From Archilochus colubris (taxonomy: Eukaryota; Chordata; Aves; Apodiformes; Trochilidae), in contig CM041085.1 in assembly GCA_023079485.1 (NCBI GenBank), positions 95,863,115-95,927,114 of the forward strand: a stretch of 64,000 nucleotides of DNA, in the 5' to 3' direction. The notes below the pieces were generated by a model, which did not search any database, was not told where the DNA came from, and saw only the letters and a program-made list of their open reading frames with translations. Made by a program: the position numbers and the translations under genes. Below, piece after piece: positions 36,201 to 51,200 of the stretch. Within the stretch, counting starts at the first letter, position 1. Each line of letters starts with the position of its first letter.

Positions 36201-39200
36201 CATATTTGAATTTGTTACTTGAAGCTTTACAATTTGTGACGGAATCAAGAAAAAAAAGTTTAAAGTGACCTTTGGTTTTTAATCTATGTTCCTTTGCAAA
36301 GTATGTTGGGCTACAACTGTCATGCTTGCCAGGTATTTGTCTAATTTGTTCTTTAAAACATCACCATAGAGAAATTTGCCTACATGCTATTTATTATGCA
36401 GTTTCATTGCTATTTAATGCTAGGTATTTCTTGCTGCATCTTAAAGCCCTATTTGTTCTGCCTAAATAGGCATTTTACATGGTATTTAGGCATATACATA
36501 AAATCTATTGCATGATGAAGGCTGGGATTTCTGAGAGTGCTTATAGAATAGAAAAGGAACAATTTAGACGGTCATACTGTGGATTACTTGCTTTGCTTGC
36601 CTAAATCTAATTTTGTATAGCTTATTTAGATCTTCTGCCAAAAAGATGTAGGAAAGCTCCAATTAGAGCCTATGGCACTGAAGAAAAAAAAGTGTGTGCA
36701 TGTCTGTATGTGTGAACATCCTTTACATATGTGTGTGTGTATATATATAGAAAAAAATCTGTTCTGTTTAGAAGTGCCTCAGGTATTCCCAGAAAAACAG
36801 CTCCATAGGGCAGAAATACGGACCTGGACCTACTGTTTGCATTGTTTTAATACTATCTGTGTGATACGTTTTGAAGAGCAACAGTCCATGTTCTGTTCTG
36901 TCTCCTAAATAGTGGCGCGTGTTGTATATAAGCTGGGTAAGGCTGCCTTGATAGCCTTTTTGTAGCCTTTGGACCTGGAAGTAAATGAAATAAATTCTGT
37001 AGAAATTCAAAAAAACAGAAACCTAATTCATAAAATAAACAACAAAATTTATTGAACCTGTCTTATGAAAATAATCTGAACAATTTGGGGGATTAAAAAT
37101 TTTCAGTTGCAACTTAGTTATATATCAGTGTGATTTGGGATGTCTTTTCAATAAATTAAGAAAATCAAATCCATGTCTATATGAATTATAGGCTATCAAG
37201 AGGCACAGATATACAATGGCTGATACTTCATTACATTAAATTAATCTGTGGAAGAATGAACCATTCAGTCACAAGAATATTTATTCACGTGTTGGCTGGT
37301 TTTGAGAAGCTATTTAGAAGTTGAAGTTAATTACAATTCTAAATTAAAATTTCTTATCTTTAAAATATGTTTGGGTTTGTCCATTGTCTTAAAGTAGTTA
37401 CATTATGGCTAATACTGTCTGAATGAAATTCATCTTGTCCAGGCTTTCTTCTAAACAAAGGGAAAAAAAGCAAAGCAGGTCTGTGTGAGTATTTCAGCAT
37501 GCCTTTCTCCATCTGTCTCAGCATGTTGATTTTAGCACTTAAAATATTTCAAATACTTTTAAATACTTTGCTCAGTTGAATCAAATAAATTGTGACCAGT
37601 TATGCCCCTGACATTACACAGGCACCCTGTGATGCATGTGTAATTTGTCCCCAGGAAGGAGTAGCACTGGTGCTTTTGACAAGCTGTGGCACCGTCTCAG
37701 CAACATCTTGGACCTTACAACACAGGAGGCAGCTTATCTCTTGTGACTCCCTGTCAGACCAGCAGATTGGCATCTCAGTGCCCCTCAGCAGTCACCTACA
37801 AGCACAGATTTCTTTTTGTGACATCTGCTGTATGCTGGTGCAGTTTCTCCTTGCATGAGCTTTTGTGCTCCTTGCTCCATTGTCTTCGTGTCTTCCACAG
37901 GAACATGGATCTGAAAACACTTCTCTATTTCTGTCTCAGCCTTTCGAATACTGAGCAGCTTTTTGAGTGTCTCCTGCCACCTGGCCACCTGACAGAACAG
38001 TTTATCAACCTGTGCACATCTTTTGCAGTTAATTACCTTTTCTCCAGGAGAGGGGTCTGTGAAGGCACTGGCAACATACTGTCTATTCTGAAGTTGTCTT
38101 CTGTTCTGTCTGGGTGGAAGCATCAGACATCCCTGCAGAAACATTGGGTTTAACTCAGGCTAGTGCCCACTATTGTGGCACAGAGCTAAAACACTTCCTG
38201 GTCTGTGGACCAACATCTTTAGAAGAGTAAGTTGTATTTAGGTGTCTAATTTTTAAAAAATCTCTTGACTGACTGCCTTGGAGGAATTGACTCATTCTGA
38301 TCATGTCAGCCTTCTCTTGACTGAATGGATGAACAGGAGTTACAGTCAAGGGAGAAGAGAAAACAATGCAGGGAATTTCTGTTGTTTTTCACAAAATTTT
38401 CTTATTCACTTTGATACATATTAATGCATTTCCAACTTTCTTTTAGCAAGTGACTTTATACTTTAGACAAGGTCATATTAAAATTTGTAATGTTGGAGTT
38501 ACAGATAAATTATCAACTATCAAAATCTGGCTGTTAACTCAATATGCTCATAGATCTTAAATCAGAGATCAAAATTATTTTATTTTTATTATTTCTTCAT
38601 TGAGAAATACTTTTCCAGGAGCAGTCACTTGAGAGACTAACCACCATGTATTAAATGGCGTTCTATATGAAAGGATAATCCAGGAAGCTTGAATTACGTG
38701 TTCCTTAACTTGCTAGGAAGTGGTAGCTTGGTTTTGAATGGTTTCGGTTTTTAGTTTCATGAGTTGAATTTTGGAATTCTAGATTCTTATTTTAAGACAG
38801 ATGTAACAACCAGAATACTCTCTTCTATTAAAATAGGAATGCTAAAAATGTAACTTCATCCCTTCCAAAAGATAAACTGTTTCATTTTATTTCTCCAGCA
38901 ATGCTTCTTGTTGGATACTCTTAATTTAAGATCTTTGAATATAACATAAAGCTTTATTTTAGCACAAAACAATGTGCTGGATTATATTTTTTCTCTAAAT
39001 TTCTTTAATATTGAATCCATTTCTTCTTCGAGTCCCAAAGTGGTATAGATGTTTCTTGGACTCATGTCAGAGAAAATTTCTGAGCCAGAGGCAATGGAGA
39101 ATAAAAAGACTATGCATGTAAGAGTTCAGTAATATTCAGTAGTTGAGGGCAGCAAATGAATAGATACTGAGAATTCAAAGAAAAGTGGTTGTGAGATTTT

Positions 39201-42200
39201 ATTTTTTTTTAAATTCCATAACCTGTTCTTTTTCTTCTGGTTGAGTCTTACTCATTTTTCCTTCATATTTTTGGACTGCAAAGCAATATTCAACTGATAA
39301 TATACTATTGTTACAATCTTGATTACAACCTACCCAGTTTTGGTGAAACCCTTTATATAGATAAAAGGAGCACAACCTACTGTATTCTATCCTACCTCCT
39401 AATGGGTATGTTATGAGGCAGAGTTTTACTTAGGAGCAACCATCGAGTCTGGATGTTCTGTTCTTGTGCTAAGAACAAGTCAAGTTATAGAATCACAGAA
39501 TCATCATGGTTGGGAAAGACCTTCAAGATTGAGTCCAACTACCAGTCTACAACACCTTAACCAATAAATCATCTGAAGTGCCACATTTACCTGCTTTTTT
39601 TAATGACCCCAGGGATGGTGACCCCACCACCTCCCTGGACAGGCTGTTCCGCTGCTTCAGCACTCTTCTGGTGAAGAATTTTTTCCTAATATCTAATCTG
39701 AACCTCCCATGGCACAACTTGATCCCATTACCTCTTCTTCTATTGCTATGCATTAGGGAGAAGATGCCAACATCCACCTCAATACAACCTCCTTTCAGGC
39801 ATCTGTAGAGACTGGTAAGGTCTTGCCTCAGCCTCCTCTTCTCCAGGCTTAAAATACACAGCTCTTTCAGCCTCTCCTCCTAAGACCTGTCCTCCAGACC
39901 CCTGATCAGCCTGGCTGCCCTTCTCTGTACCTCTCCAGTACCTCGATGTCCTTCCTGTGCTGTGGTGCCCAAAACTGCACACAATACTCAAGGTGGGGCC
40001 TCACAAGGCTGAGCACAAAGGTAAGATCACCTCCCTGGCCCTGCTGGTCACACTGTTCCTGATCCAGGCCAGGATGCCATTTGCCTTCTTGGCCCCTGGG
40101 CACACTGCTGGCTCATGTTCAGCTGCTGTCAGTCAGCACCCCCAGGTCCCTCTCTGCTGGGCAGCTCTCCAGCCACTCCTCCCCAGCCCTGTGGTGCTGC
40201 TGTGGTTGTTGTGGCTGAAGTGCAGCACCCAACCACTTGGCTTTGGCCCACCAATCAAGCCTCTTGGCATCCCTCTGCAGAGCCTCCCTACCCTCAGGCA
40301 GATGGACACTTCCACCCAGTTTAGTGTCACCTGCAAACTTAGTGAGGGTGCCCTCCATCACCTCATGCAGGTCATCAATAAGGACATTAAAGAGGAGCAG
40401 CCCCAGCACTGAGCCCTGGAGCACACCACTTGTGACAGTCAGGCTGCCTGATGGATTTAACTCCATTGACCACAACACTTTGAACCTGTCATCCAACCAG
40501 GTTTTTATGCACATCCAAGCCATGAGCAGCCAGCTTCTCCAGGAGAATGCTGGGGAAACTGTGTCACAGGCCTTGATAAATTGAAGACAGACAACATCCT
40601 CAGCCCTTCCCTCATCCAGTAGGCAGGTGACCCTGTCATAGAAGGAGATCAGGTTAGTCAAACAGGACCTGTCCTTCATGAATCCATGCTTGACTGGACC
40701 TGATCACCTGGTTGTTCTGCATGTACCATGGTTGTATCTGGGATGACCTGCTCCATCAGCTGCTCCAGTACTGAAGTCCAAGTTGCATTCCTGTAGTTTC
40801 CTGGGTCATCATGTCATCCCTTCTTATATAAGGAGGTTGCACTGGCTGATTTCCAATCTGCCAGTCAGCCAGGACTGCTAATAAAAGTTTAGAGAAACAG
40901 AAGCAAGCAGCTTTTTCTACCTATTGGCAGCTGTCAGTTGTGAAATGATGTAGAAGGTGGTACTTCTGTGGGACACTTCTTTGTCTAGTTAAATTTGCTT
41001 GCTGGCCTGAGGCAGTGCAATTGCACGATAGGTAGACACAAGTTAATTGTCACTGTAGCTGCCCTTTGGACTGTGGCTTTTTTTGTTTGTCAGAGCAGTA
41101 CTGCAAAGAATTGCTGCTGCTGCATCAAGAGATTTAAAGCTACTTCATTTCTTGCATTTGTCTCAGCTGGCAAAAATATTTGGACTTACTGATTAGCAAA
41201 ATATAAATTTGGTAAAGGCATAATAGGGTAGTTTCTAATCTGTCAGTGTCATGATTCACTTAAGGTTTAAGGCAGCCATTTTAGGAAAACTTCATAATGT
41301 TTAAGTTTGTTGTTAAGTATGAATCGTGTTGGCTACTTACTTTCTTGGCAGGTAGTTTGGTATGTGGTGTATTACAGAACTGATGGATTCAGAACATCAG
41401 AGGAACAATTTGTTTCAATCATCTAAGGCTGGCAGCAAATCTTTTTCACTGGTAGGTAGCACGAGTTCTGAGACTCAAGCATAAGGAGTCTTTTTTGTAG
41501 CCTTGAAACCTGAGAGATCATTAGACTGTGTAATTTACTCTTCTATACCTGTTAGAGAGGTCTTACCCCATATTGAACTCGGAAATTTGTGTCTGCAAGA
41601 AAAAGAAATCATTCACATTTCAAAGATGTCACAGAGGTTCCATTACTTTCTCATAGTTTGTTCTAATTGGTGTAACTCTATTTAAAAAAACAAACCAAAA
41701 ACAAAAAAAAAAACAACCCACAGTTGGAAAATAGCTTTTTTCCACCTTCCTCTGATTGAGTAAAGAGCCCTTATTAAGCATTTTCTTCCAACAAAATGCA
41801 GTGATCAGCTCACCATCAATCTTTTTTGACTAGAGAAACAGATTGACTCTTTGTTGCTCTAAGATATTTACTTCAATTCTCAAGTCACTCTTGTAGCTCT
41901 TTTGTATATCTGCCTTTTCACAGAATCATTTTAAGACTATGAACTCTAGTACTGCGTGTGTTATTTGTGGTTTGAACAAAGCCAGGTGTTGAAATAAAAT
42001 AGTCTTTGTGCCCACTATTCTGAGGTTTTTTGTGTGGCAAAAAAATTCGTCAGTTCTTTTCTGTCACAGCATTCCACCAAGAACTTTTGTTCTTTGTTAC
42101 ATTGAAACCTTGGCCATTGCCAAAAATCAGTCTTCTGGAAAAATTTTCTGATAAGCAACTGCACTTGACCATATTTAAAAGTGTGTTTGGTTTAGTGTCT

Positions 42201-45200
42201 GGGGAATTTTATTCATTTGTCTGGCTTCTTTTTTGTTTGGTTGGTTGTTTTTTAGAACAGCCTTAATTTCTGTGCTAATCACTGATGAAAAAATAAAATA
42301 GCTGCAAGCTCCCTGCTAAACTGGCCTTTTTTAAATTGAGAGTTGTTTTTTAACTCATCTCAAACTATATTTCAGAATTTCTGTGCTGTGAATTCATAGG
42401 CTATATGTGTTACAAGAAAAGGCCACCCAAAGCTGCAAATATTTTATTTTCCTTATATTAATGCAGCACGATTGCTTTTCTGAATCTGGTGTCTGAAAGA
42501 AAGCATGATGGAAAAAACTCCTATGAATTAGGCTGTCTTGTAGCATGTTCTATCAGGTGCATCTAGACTGACTGTCCAGAGTCTTGTAGCAATTTCTTGT
42601 GTTCTGAATATTTAAAGCTTTTAACAAGATAAATTGAGGGAACTGGCAATTTGGAGGGTGAGTGTTCTTTATTTGAAAGCAAAAGTAAAAAAACTCTTTC
42701 CAGTTCTAGGCCATTGCAAGAAAGAAAAAAAAAAACAAAAACAAACAACGTGAACAACAAGGCTATTACAGAATGCTTTTAGATAAGTGATAGCTAATTT
42801 AGGACTTAATTTAAGTATGCCTGAATAATGAAACATGCTTGAATAATCATCTCCAAATAACGAGATGGTAAAGTACAGCTCTTAAGGTAGTTCTATAGTC
42901 ACCATTTGCCAATACAGATCCACCAAATCATATTTCAAATGACAGCATTAATAAATGAATCTGATTGATATGCAGATGTCCAGATTTTTCTTACAACTTG
43001 TTGAAAAAAAAGCTCTTTACTGCCCCAGATTCAGCCGCTTCTAAAACTATTGCTCCTTTCTCCTTTCTTCTGACTTTTTTTTTTTTCTGACTTTCTTCTG
43101 ACTTTGTGTCTTTCCTCTTCTAGAAATGATAGTATGGACTTGTAGGTTGAAAACTTCTTTGTAAAAGAGTTACTGCTTGAAAAAGTGGCTTTCAGTAATT
43201 CAGCAGTGAAGAAGCAGTGATTATATGGTGGTTCTGGCTCCTTTGTATTTCTAATGGTCAGGTTAACTCTTTTTAAATTTCTGGTAATGAATTCCTCTAG
43301 TTAATTTTCTGGTTTTCATTCTCTAAGTTTAGATGTTACTATTTATTATTAAAACAGTATCTTTGCACATGATAAAAAAATAGGTAATAATGTTCTGTAA
43401 TTTAGCTCTGTCCTTGTAGAAGTGCATGCATCCCTGCTTGTGGATGGCAGATTTTCCTGAGCTCCCAACAACTTTTGGCATTCTCATGTACATGTCATCC
43501 TCGGAGGGCAAGCTGTAGCAATGATGATACCTCTGTTAAAGCTGTTAATACAAGCGTTTCCATAATGTTGCTGGTGTTTATAGATTAATCAATAACTTGG
43601 AAGGTGAGAAGCTTGTGAAGTTCAGCAACTTTCTCCTCTACAGCCAGTTTCTTCTTCATTTTAAGTGTACTTGACATTTTGGAACCAGTTACTGCAAAAG
43701 GTGCCATAAACAAGTAGAAATGTTGGAAAGCTGTGGCTGTGCTTCAGACGTTTTCTCCTTGATTTATCCTTTCTGCAGTTGTTAATAGATGCAATGACAT
43801 TTCTAATAGATAAAATCACCACAGGTTTCATTCTGAAACTGTGTAAGATTAAATAAGCATTTTTGTTTTCAGAGGTAAACGAAGTAGTTAGTCATTTGTT
43901 ATCTCAGGCTTAATTTTTTATGCTAAAAAAAATCTAGATGCAATAGTGTTCCAATTTACATTGACACTGTTATCAGTAGAGTTACATCACTTGAATGAAA
44001 CTGCAAGGTTAAGACATACCTAAATCAACTCTTATTTGGAAAAAAATTTTAACTCCTGAAGGCTTCCTTTTTGAAGTGACACTTGGTTTAAGAGTCGTCC
44101 AGAATTCTAGTCATGTGTTTAACTTTTATTATCTTGATTTTCAAGGAATTAAATTTATGCTTAAGGGAGATGCTTGCTGATATGCTGCAAAACATAGCTG
44201 ACCAGTGTGATAGCTTATATTTCACTCTCTCCCCCTTTCTCTTCCTCTCTCCCCCTCTCTCTCCTTCTCTCCCTTTCTCTCATATATACAATGTATATGT
44301 ATACAATGTAGAAATCAGTCATTTCTAGCTACTGGAGACTGTAACTATTTACATCTTCTAAATGCCAATATAGCTACAAACATATGGAACTATTACAGAA
44401 CTCATGCATCATGGTATGAAATAGAAGTTGTTTAATGTCACTGAAATCTTCAGTAGCTCTTGTGTGATAGTATCTAACATTAAGGCATTGGTAGTCACCA
44501 ATTAAAAAAACACACCACCCCTCCACACACAAAATAACTCTGTAAAATGTCTTTGGAAGTTTGGAAGCACAGATTTCTGCCCCAGATTTTTAGTCCAAAT
44601 TTTGGTGTGGATTTAGGAAAGGCTGTAAATGCTGAAAATGTATTGAGGAAAAAATAGAGTAGTGTGATACACAGGTAATGATTACTTTAGCCATTGCTGC
44701 AAGTTAATAGTTTATTAAGGATCTTGGATTTATATTTGTATAAATATAAAAAGTACAGTTAGAGATGCTATAAATATTAGTTAGCTTTCTGCATGTTTTT
44801 GAGGAAGCTCTGAATACTTAAATACCAAAAATGTTATCTTTGAAATGAGATCTCGTTCCTACGCGTTTCCGCAGTGTAGAAACCAACGTACTCCTAATCC
44901 TGGTTTATACCTTTACATTTTAACAAATTAAAAAGAGCTCTCAGTTGGAGCCAGAAGGCAAATGTGTGCTTAAGCATAGTAAACACTTGCCAACAAGTGT
45001 ATTTTCAAGGAGACATTTACTCTGGCCATTACCTACATTTTCTGTGGTAGTTCTTGTTCTTTATCTTTTCCTTGTTTCTTATTCCCACACGATACAATCA
45101 ATGTCTCAAATACCTACAAGTAGGTTGAGCTAGTCATGTAGCAATATGTGAAGCAGGAGGAGGAGGAATTAGGGCCTTTATTTCTGTGGCACTTTTTTTC

Positions 45201-48200
45201 TTGCTGTATTTTTAATTACAGTGATGCTAAACATTTTGATTGAGTATCCCCTTCTCTAATAGATGGGTCTGACAGAAAGAAGAGGCACTGAGGCCTTCTC
45301 TTTTCTCTTCATTCCTGACTTTCCTGACAGAATCCCTTTAGCTTTCCATATGATTTTCCTGTTCTTGCCCCCCCCACCCACTGAGTCATTTCTTCCTCCT
45401 TAGCTGGAGTGTGCTCCCTCTTTCTTCCACCTTGTAGCTGTGTTGCAGGCTTCTCGTTGTCATAGTGACAGGGAAAGCAAAAGCAATAGAAAAGGGCACC
45501 AACAGCCACTGTAGATCCCATCAAAAAGCTAGCAGTGTTCCAATTGCTGCCTCACTTGAGGAGGCACCCAGCACTTTGGGAATCTGACACTGCTTCTCTG
45601 CTTTCCCCTTGTTACTTCATAATCGAGATGTAAGCCTTTCTACTTAGATTATCATGGAGCAGCAGGGTAAAGTCAATTGGGTGCTGTATTAAGGGGAAAG
45701 GCATGTCAGTAAACTTAAAGCTTGGTCTCTGGTTGCTCAAGTGCTTCATCATTCTGTATCTCTATTCATCACCTGTAAAAGCCAGAGATTTGATTATCTT
45801 GTAGAACTTGGAAAGGTTTTGATAACAATACATGATACCTTAATTTTGGCTATCAGTTGCATAGCTATAAAATCACAGCCTTCACTGCTCTGCTGCTGCC
45901 TGTGAATGTGTTAGTATTGAACCAAAGCAACATGTTGCTGTCCCACATGTCAGGACACAAATATCCACTCATGGACAGCACTCTTGTAAATACTAAGCAG
46001 GAGAATCTGGCCCTGGCTCACCCTCTCGGTGTTAGGGATCATGTTGCTCTTTTTCTCTAATAAGACTTGTTTCAATGTAGTATTTTCACATTAAAAAAAA
46101 AAAAAAAATAGAAGGGGAAGTGGAAAACCATTTGAATACAGAATTTCTGTTGTTACTTATTATTCTGTTTAAATATTCTGGACACTGTAAAAAAAATAGT
46201 AAAAAGTTAATTCCTAACATGAAGGAGCTGACAATCAGTATGGCTCAGAGGACAAAGAAAACTAAGAAAGCAGGAAAAAAATGTGTGAGCAGTAATAACC
46301 ATGCATTTATTTTCTTAAATAGTTTAATGTAAGTGTTTTGTATAGCATAAAGAAAAAGTTGATGTCTCATGTTGGAAATCAGAATCAGGCCTACCCAATT
46401 GTTTCTTTTTATTGTTTCTCTGTTACAGCAGCTGTTTTAATTTATGGCAGTATGTGGGCTTACAGCCACACATTGATACAGCTTCCAATGGACTGTCTCC
46501 ATTCAGGCTCCACTTGGGAAATTTCTTGATCTCATATCCTTTCCCTTTGGTTACTGCCCCCTGCAAAATTTGAAGGTATCCTTTAAAGTACAACTCTCTG
46601 TACAACTGCAGTCTGTGCCCAGGAAGCTTTGAAAATTGTCTTTCATCCATCTCCCTTTCCTAATACTCCTTTTTTTTTCCTGCTAGTGTCATGCTATCTT
46701 CCTTCCATTTTATCACTGCAGGTAGAAATTGGTTCATAAATGAAGAATACCCTGTTGTAATTTTTAATTCGATGAGAGCCTTTATAGCAGACAAATGGAG
46801 AGAAAGTCCCTTATTTCATTGTAGAATCATGATTACTCATTACTGCAGGATTTGCATTGCATATGCCATGCATCAGCCTCAGTCACCCTCTATCTTTACA
46901 GTGATCTGTGGAGGGCAGAAAAAAATGAAATTTATGCTAAAGCAGCAAAAGACAAGTAGCAGCACACAGATTATTCCTGTAATCCAGACAAAATGCACTG
47001 CAGGCAAGCCTAAGTGCATTCCAAGGATTCCCAGTTGTTTTGCAGAGCATGTTCTGGCTGACCAAAGCTACTGCACTTCAGCAGCTGTATCTCTGGTTCA
47101 CGGTACTAGATGAGTTGTATCCAGCTGATGATGCTCCACCTCACAAGGCCCTCTGCATGAAACATGAGTGTTCTCAGACTCTTGGTTGATGTAACCAGCA
47201 CAGCCGTACTGATGTGAATGAATCTGGTAGTTTTCAGTAGCTGGCCAGCTAGCCCTGTATGGTTGTAGTGGGGAACAGGGAAACATGTCCTTCACTGAAC
47301 TGTAGAGCACTGCCAACATCTTACACTATCTCTCTTTACTTGATGCAGTAATTTAAAAAATAATCTTGAGCCTCCAGCCTTGGCCTAGCTGGTCACTATT
47401 GGCAGGTGAAGTTTTGTCTGAATTCATATCTGTTCTTCCTGCTTTTGTACTTTTCCATAAGTGCTGAATTATTTTTCTTTTTCATCTGGATGCTATAGAC
47501 TTTCAATATGTTCACAGACCATTCTATTCTGTTTGTATTTTTAGAATGCACTCAGCTCCATTAGTTTATCCACATTTTGTTAATATTTACAAATAGAAAC
47601 ATCTTTTCTCAGTGCAAGCTGTTTATTTGTTTATTTGTCCAGACTAATTTTTTGGTCATTGTCTCTGGCAATGGGAGTTAGAAGCTAGTACTGTTTATTA
47701 CATATGTCCTTTCTTAATAGAATGCTTTGTTACCCTGATTTTAAAATGAAGTGTAAGATACTATTTCCAAAGATAACAAAGGTGTGCAAGTGTTCAATTG
47801 ATAGGAAAATTATTTGCTGTGAAACTTTTTGAAAAGTTACTCATGAAATATTGGGATTATGTCTGTACTCATATGGGATTCTGGAGCAAGCAGCAAATAA
47901 AGGGAAAGTATCTCGAATAGTTCTTAGTGCTCAAGTTTAGCACCTATTCTTTTTCAGCCTTTATTCAATATACTGAAAAGTTTTAGTTCTTTTTTCTTCC
48001 CTTGAAGAATTAGGTTAGTTGTCCATTAACTTTTAAGTCCTTTACTTGACTGTTCTCAGTCTTAGCAACTTGTTGCATTTTATGTCTCTGTTCATCTGAC
48101 ATAGTCATCCCAACTGTCTTTGGGTGCTGTTCTAATAAATAACTGCATTTCGGTTTAAAGTAAACACAGCTGAGGTTGACTTCACTCAGTCCACTCTTCT

Positions 48201-51200
48201 GTGGAAGCCCAAATATATAAAGATATGAGCAGAAATACATGTATAGGAATGTGTTTGAAATGCAGACATACTGTGCATATCAGCACAGAAAAGCAGCAAC
48301 TGCTGCAGGCTCCAGGGCTGGTCTGCCCATTTATGATACTTCATACCCTGTACTGCTGGCATAGAACAAATTTGTGCAAGGACCTGATTTTTTTTTTTCT
48401 TCCACCTCTTTACTGAAGCGTATCAGAATACCCTACTAAACTGCTCATATAATTAGAAGAGTGAAGCATGTAGTAATATTATTTACAAGAGATGATAATA
48501 AGGACTAGCTAGGATCAGCCTTACAGTCTTGGGGAGCCTGCCTTTTTTTCTGTGACTGCAGAAATGGGAGTAGATATTGTGGTATCGTACACATTTGTAC
48601 TAAATACCTCTGAGGAACAGTAGTCTTTTTACTGAAAAGAACATAGTGTCTATCCTTCTTTTTCTTCTGCCAAAGAAAAGACTTGATTGATTCTTTGTTC
48701 AGTACTTTTTTCTTTTTTTTTTTTTTTTTTTTTTGTATATAGGTGAACATTGTGGAGAAGAGAAATGTTAATTTGGGCTTTTTACAGCTTCTCAAATAGA
48801 AATGGAAATACATAGCCTTAAGATGAACTAGAAAGCTTAAAATAATAAATCAGTGATAGAGCTCTTCCAGTTTTATCTAAGGATATAAGTTTAATCTTCT
48901 TCTTTCTTGCCAGCTTTTATCCTTTTGCTAAAAATGCCAGATAATCTTAGCATCTTGTTTGTAGCACTTGCCAATGGAAATCTCACATTTATCTCCATAA
49001 TTAACTCATGGTCTCTTGGGCATTTTGTGTTTATTTTGAGCTTTTTTTGTTGTTTTGTTTTGGGGTTTTTTTCTCATGCAGTTTCTGATGCCCCTTTTGG
49101 TTTTTCTTCTTGACAATGATTCTTCAACTACATCTGCCTGTGATTGTTTTAAGACACAATGGCCTGGTGAAGTATTTGTATGCATGCAGCTGAACTTTGG
49201 TACCATAATCCTGAATATACTATGCTATCCATGGATGTACTGTCTAATGCTAAGTATACTTAGACCTTTGGATAGAGCTGTTTGGTTTTTTTTTCCTCTG
49301 AAAAAGAAGAGAACTGTGCAAAGGAAGAATGAAAGATTATTGAATACAATATGCAATACAGTATTCCCTTACTTCATATGTTTTACACACTTGCATGTAT
49401 CTGTGTTTCAAATTCCAAGTAGATTGTAACTATTTTAGTGATTGCATGGAATTTGGATATATGTTTAAGTAATCTTAGAAATTACTTTTTCGGAGAGAAA
49501 ATGTTACAGTATTTTGCAACATGTGTTTAGGAATCAGAATACAGAATCCACCAATAATCAGAAATGTTTGCATCTGAAAATAAACATTGCACTTCATTTA
49601 GTGCAAATCCATCTTTAAATATGCATAAAGAACTTTACCATAAGCTTTATGAATGGTGTAATAACTGTTGTACATATGCAGAAAAATAGCTAAGTAAAAA
49701 TGCAATGGTTAAATTACTTGAATGTGTTCTGTAATGATCATCTGCAGTGGTTCTTCTTTTCACTCTGTAACCAGCATTATTGTTTTATTAAATACATTCT
49801 TGGTTAACCATGTGTATTACAGTGAAATGCCTCTAGCAGTTATATAACAAGCAGTATAAACTTTGATTGTGTATTATATATCTGTTAATTCAAATGTATT
49901 TACAAGTTTTTTATACTTCCCTTTTTTTCTTATACCTTCTCTTTTAATGATGGTATTTCCATACAGTTAAACTTGCTTGCAGTGAAATGCTTATTTTAAA
50001 AGTCAAATAAATGGAAAGCCCTAAATTTCTTCAGGCAGTTCACAGTCTGTTTTCTGGTGAAATGCCAGCTTTTTTTATCTCCCTACTTTTTGGTACAGTG
50101 GAAGTTCTTTCTACCTGCTACAACACAAGTAAATGACATATAAAGTACTTTTGTGTAGAGTCCTGCTTAGCATGTAGCTTCTTCAGAGGATGAGTGAGTA
50201 ATAAAATTTTGTCTGCAGTCTTCTTTGATGTTGCTCATCCAGAGAAGTAGCCAACACCACAGAGCCAGACACCTGCTGTCTCCATCCATATGGCTGCCAT
50301 TCCTAGTCCTGCTTTCACAGAACTCAGTGCTCTGGTCTTTATCTTCAGAGAACCTGAAGCCATTGCTGTGGTTTGTTGCTTATGTCACTTGCTGCAAGAT
50401 TCTTGTGACCTCTTAAGTATTCCAGAATGAAAAAAAGTCCTATGAACCCAAGAACTGATTCCCAACAACAAACTGCTAATTCTTTGAGAAGACAGAAGCC
50501 TGTACTGTGTGGCATTTTGCTCAGCATGACTAAAGGTAATAGCTTTTATCAAGGCAGCAAGAAGGAAACTTAACAACCTTTACTTGAGCTGATGCCAAAA
50601 TCAGCATTTCAGTGAATCTTTAAAAAAACTCTGTTTTGCTAATTAAATGTGCAGGTACCTTGTAGCCTTGATACAGATTTCTTGGACTTCATTTAAATTA
50701 ATTTGGTTGAGTTTTTGACTTGCTTTCTCTCTTCTGTTCATTGATGTATAAGAAAATGACCCATTTTCCTGTGATCCATTATGCATCTCTTTCATATGTA
50801 CTTTGGAAAGAATTGAAACAGCTGAGCTGTAAAACCATGTGTCTTTAGAACCTGTCTTTTTGTTTTGTTTTGGCTGTGTTTTCGATCTTTTTGTTTTGTT
50901 TCTTTTTTAAGTAGTTTTTCAAAAAGCAGTTATCCAGGAGTCACAAAGCACCAGCAATCCAGGAAGCTCCTGGAATGCACTGGTGACAACTTCATTCTCT
51001 CAAAGGGTTGAGAAACCAACAAGAAAAGGTGCTGTGCTGGACCTTGTTCTCTTCAACAGAGATGGGCTCATAGGTTATGTAAAACCTAACAGAAGATTTA
51101 GGTGCAGTGACCACAAGATGGTAGAATTCAGGAGTCTTAGGGCAGCAAGGAAGGTGCAAAGCAAGAGCACTACCCTCAATTTTAAGAGAGCAGACTTTGG

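Noticed and set aside
46093..46108. Poly-A run as the tail of a processed pseudogene.
   Set aside because: The preceding kilobase shows no intronless gene copy and no target-site duplication that I can see.
46691..47113. 140-codon + frame in intron 3.
   Set aside because: No family resemblance, no convincing flanking splice sites and ordinary intron composition.
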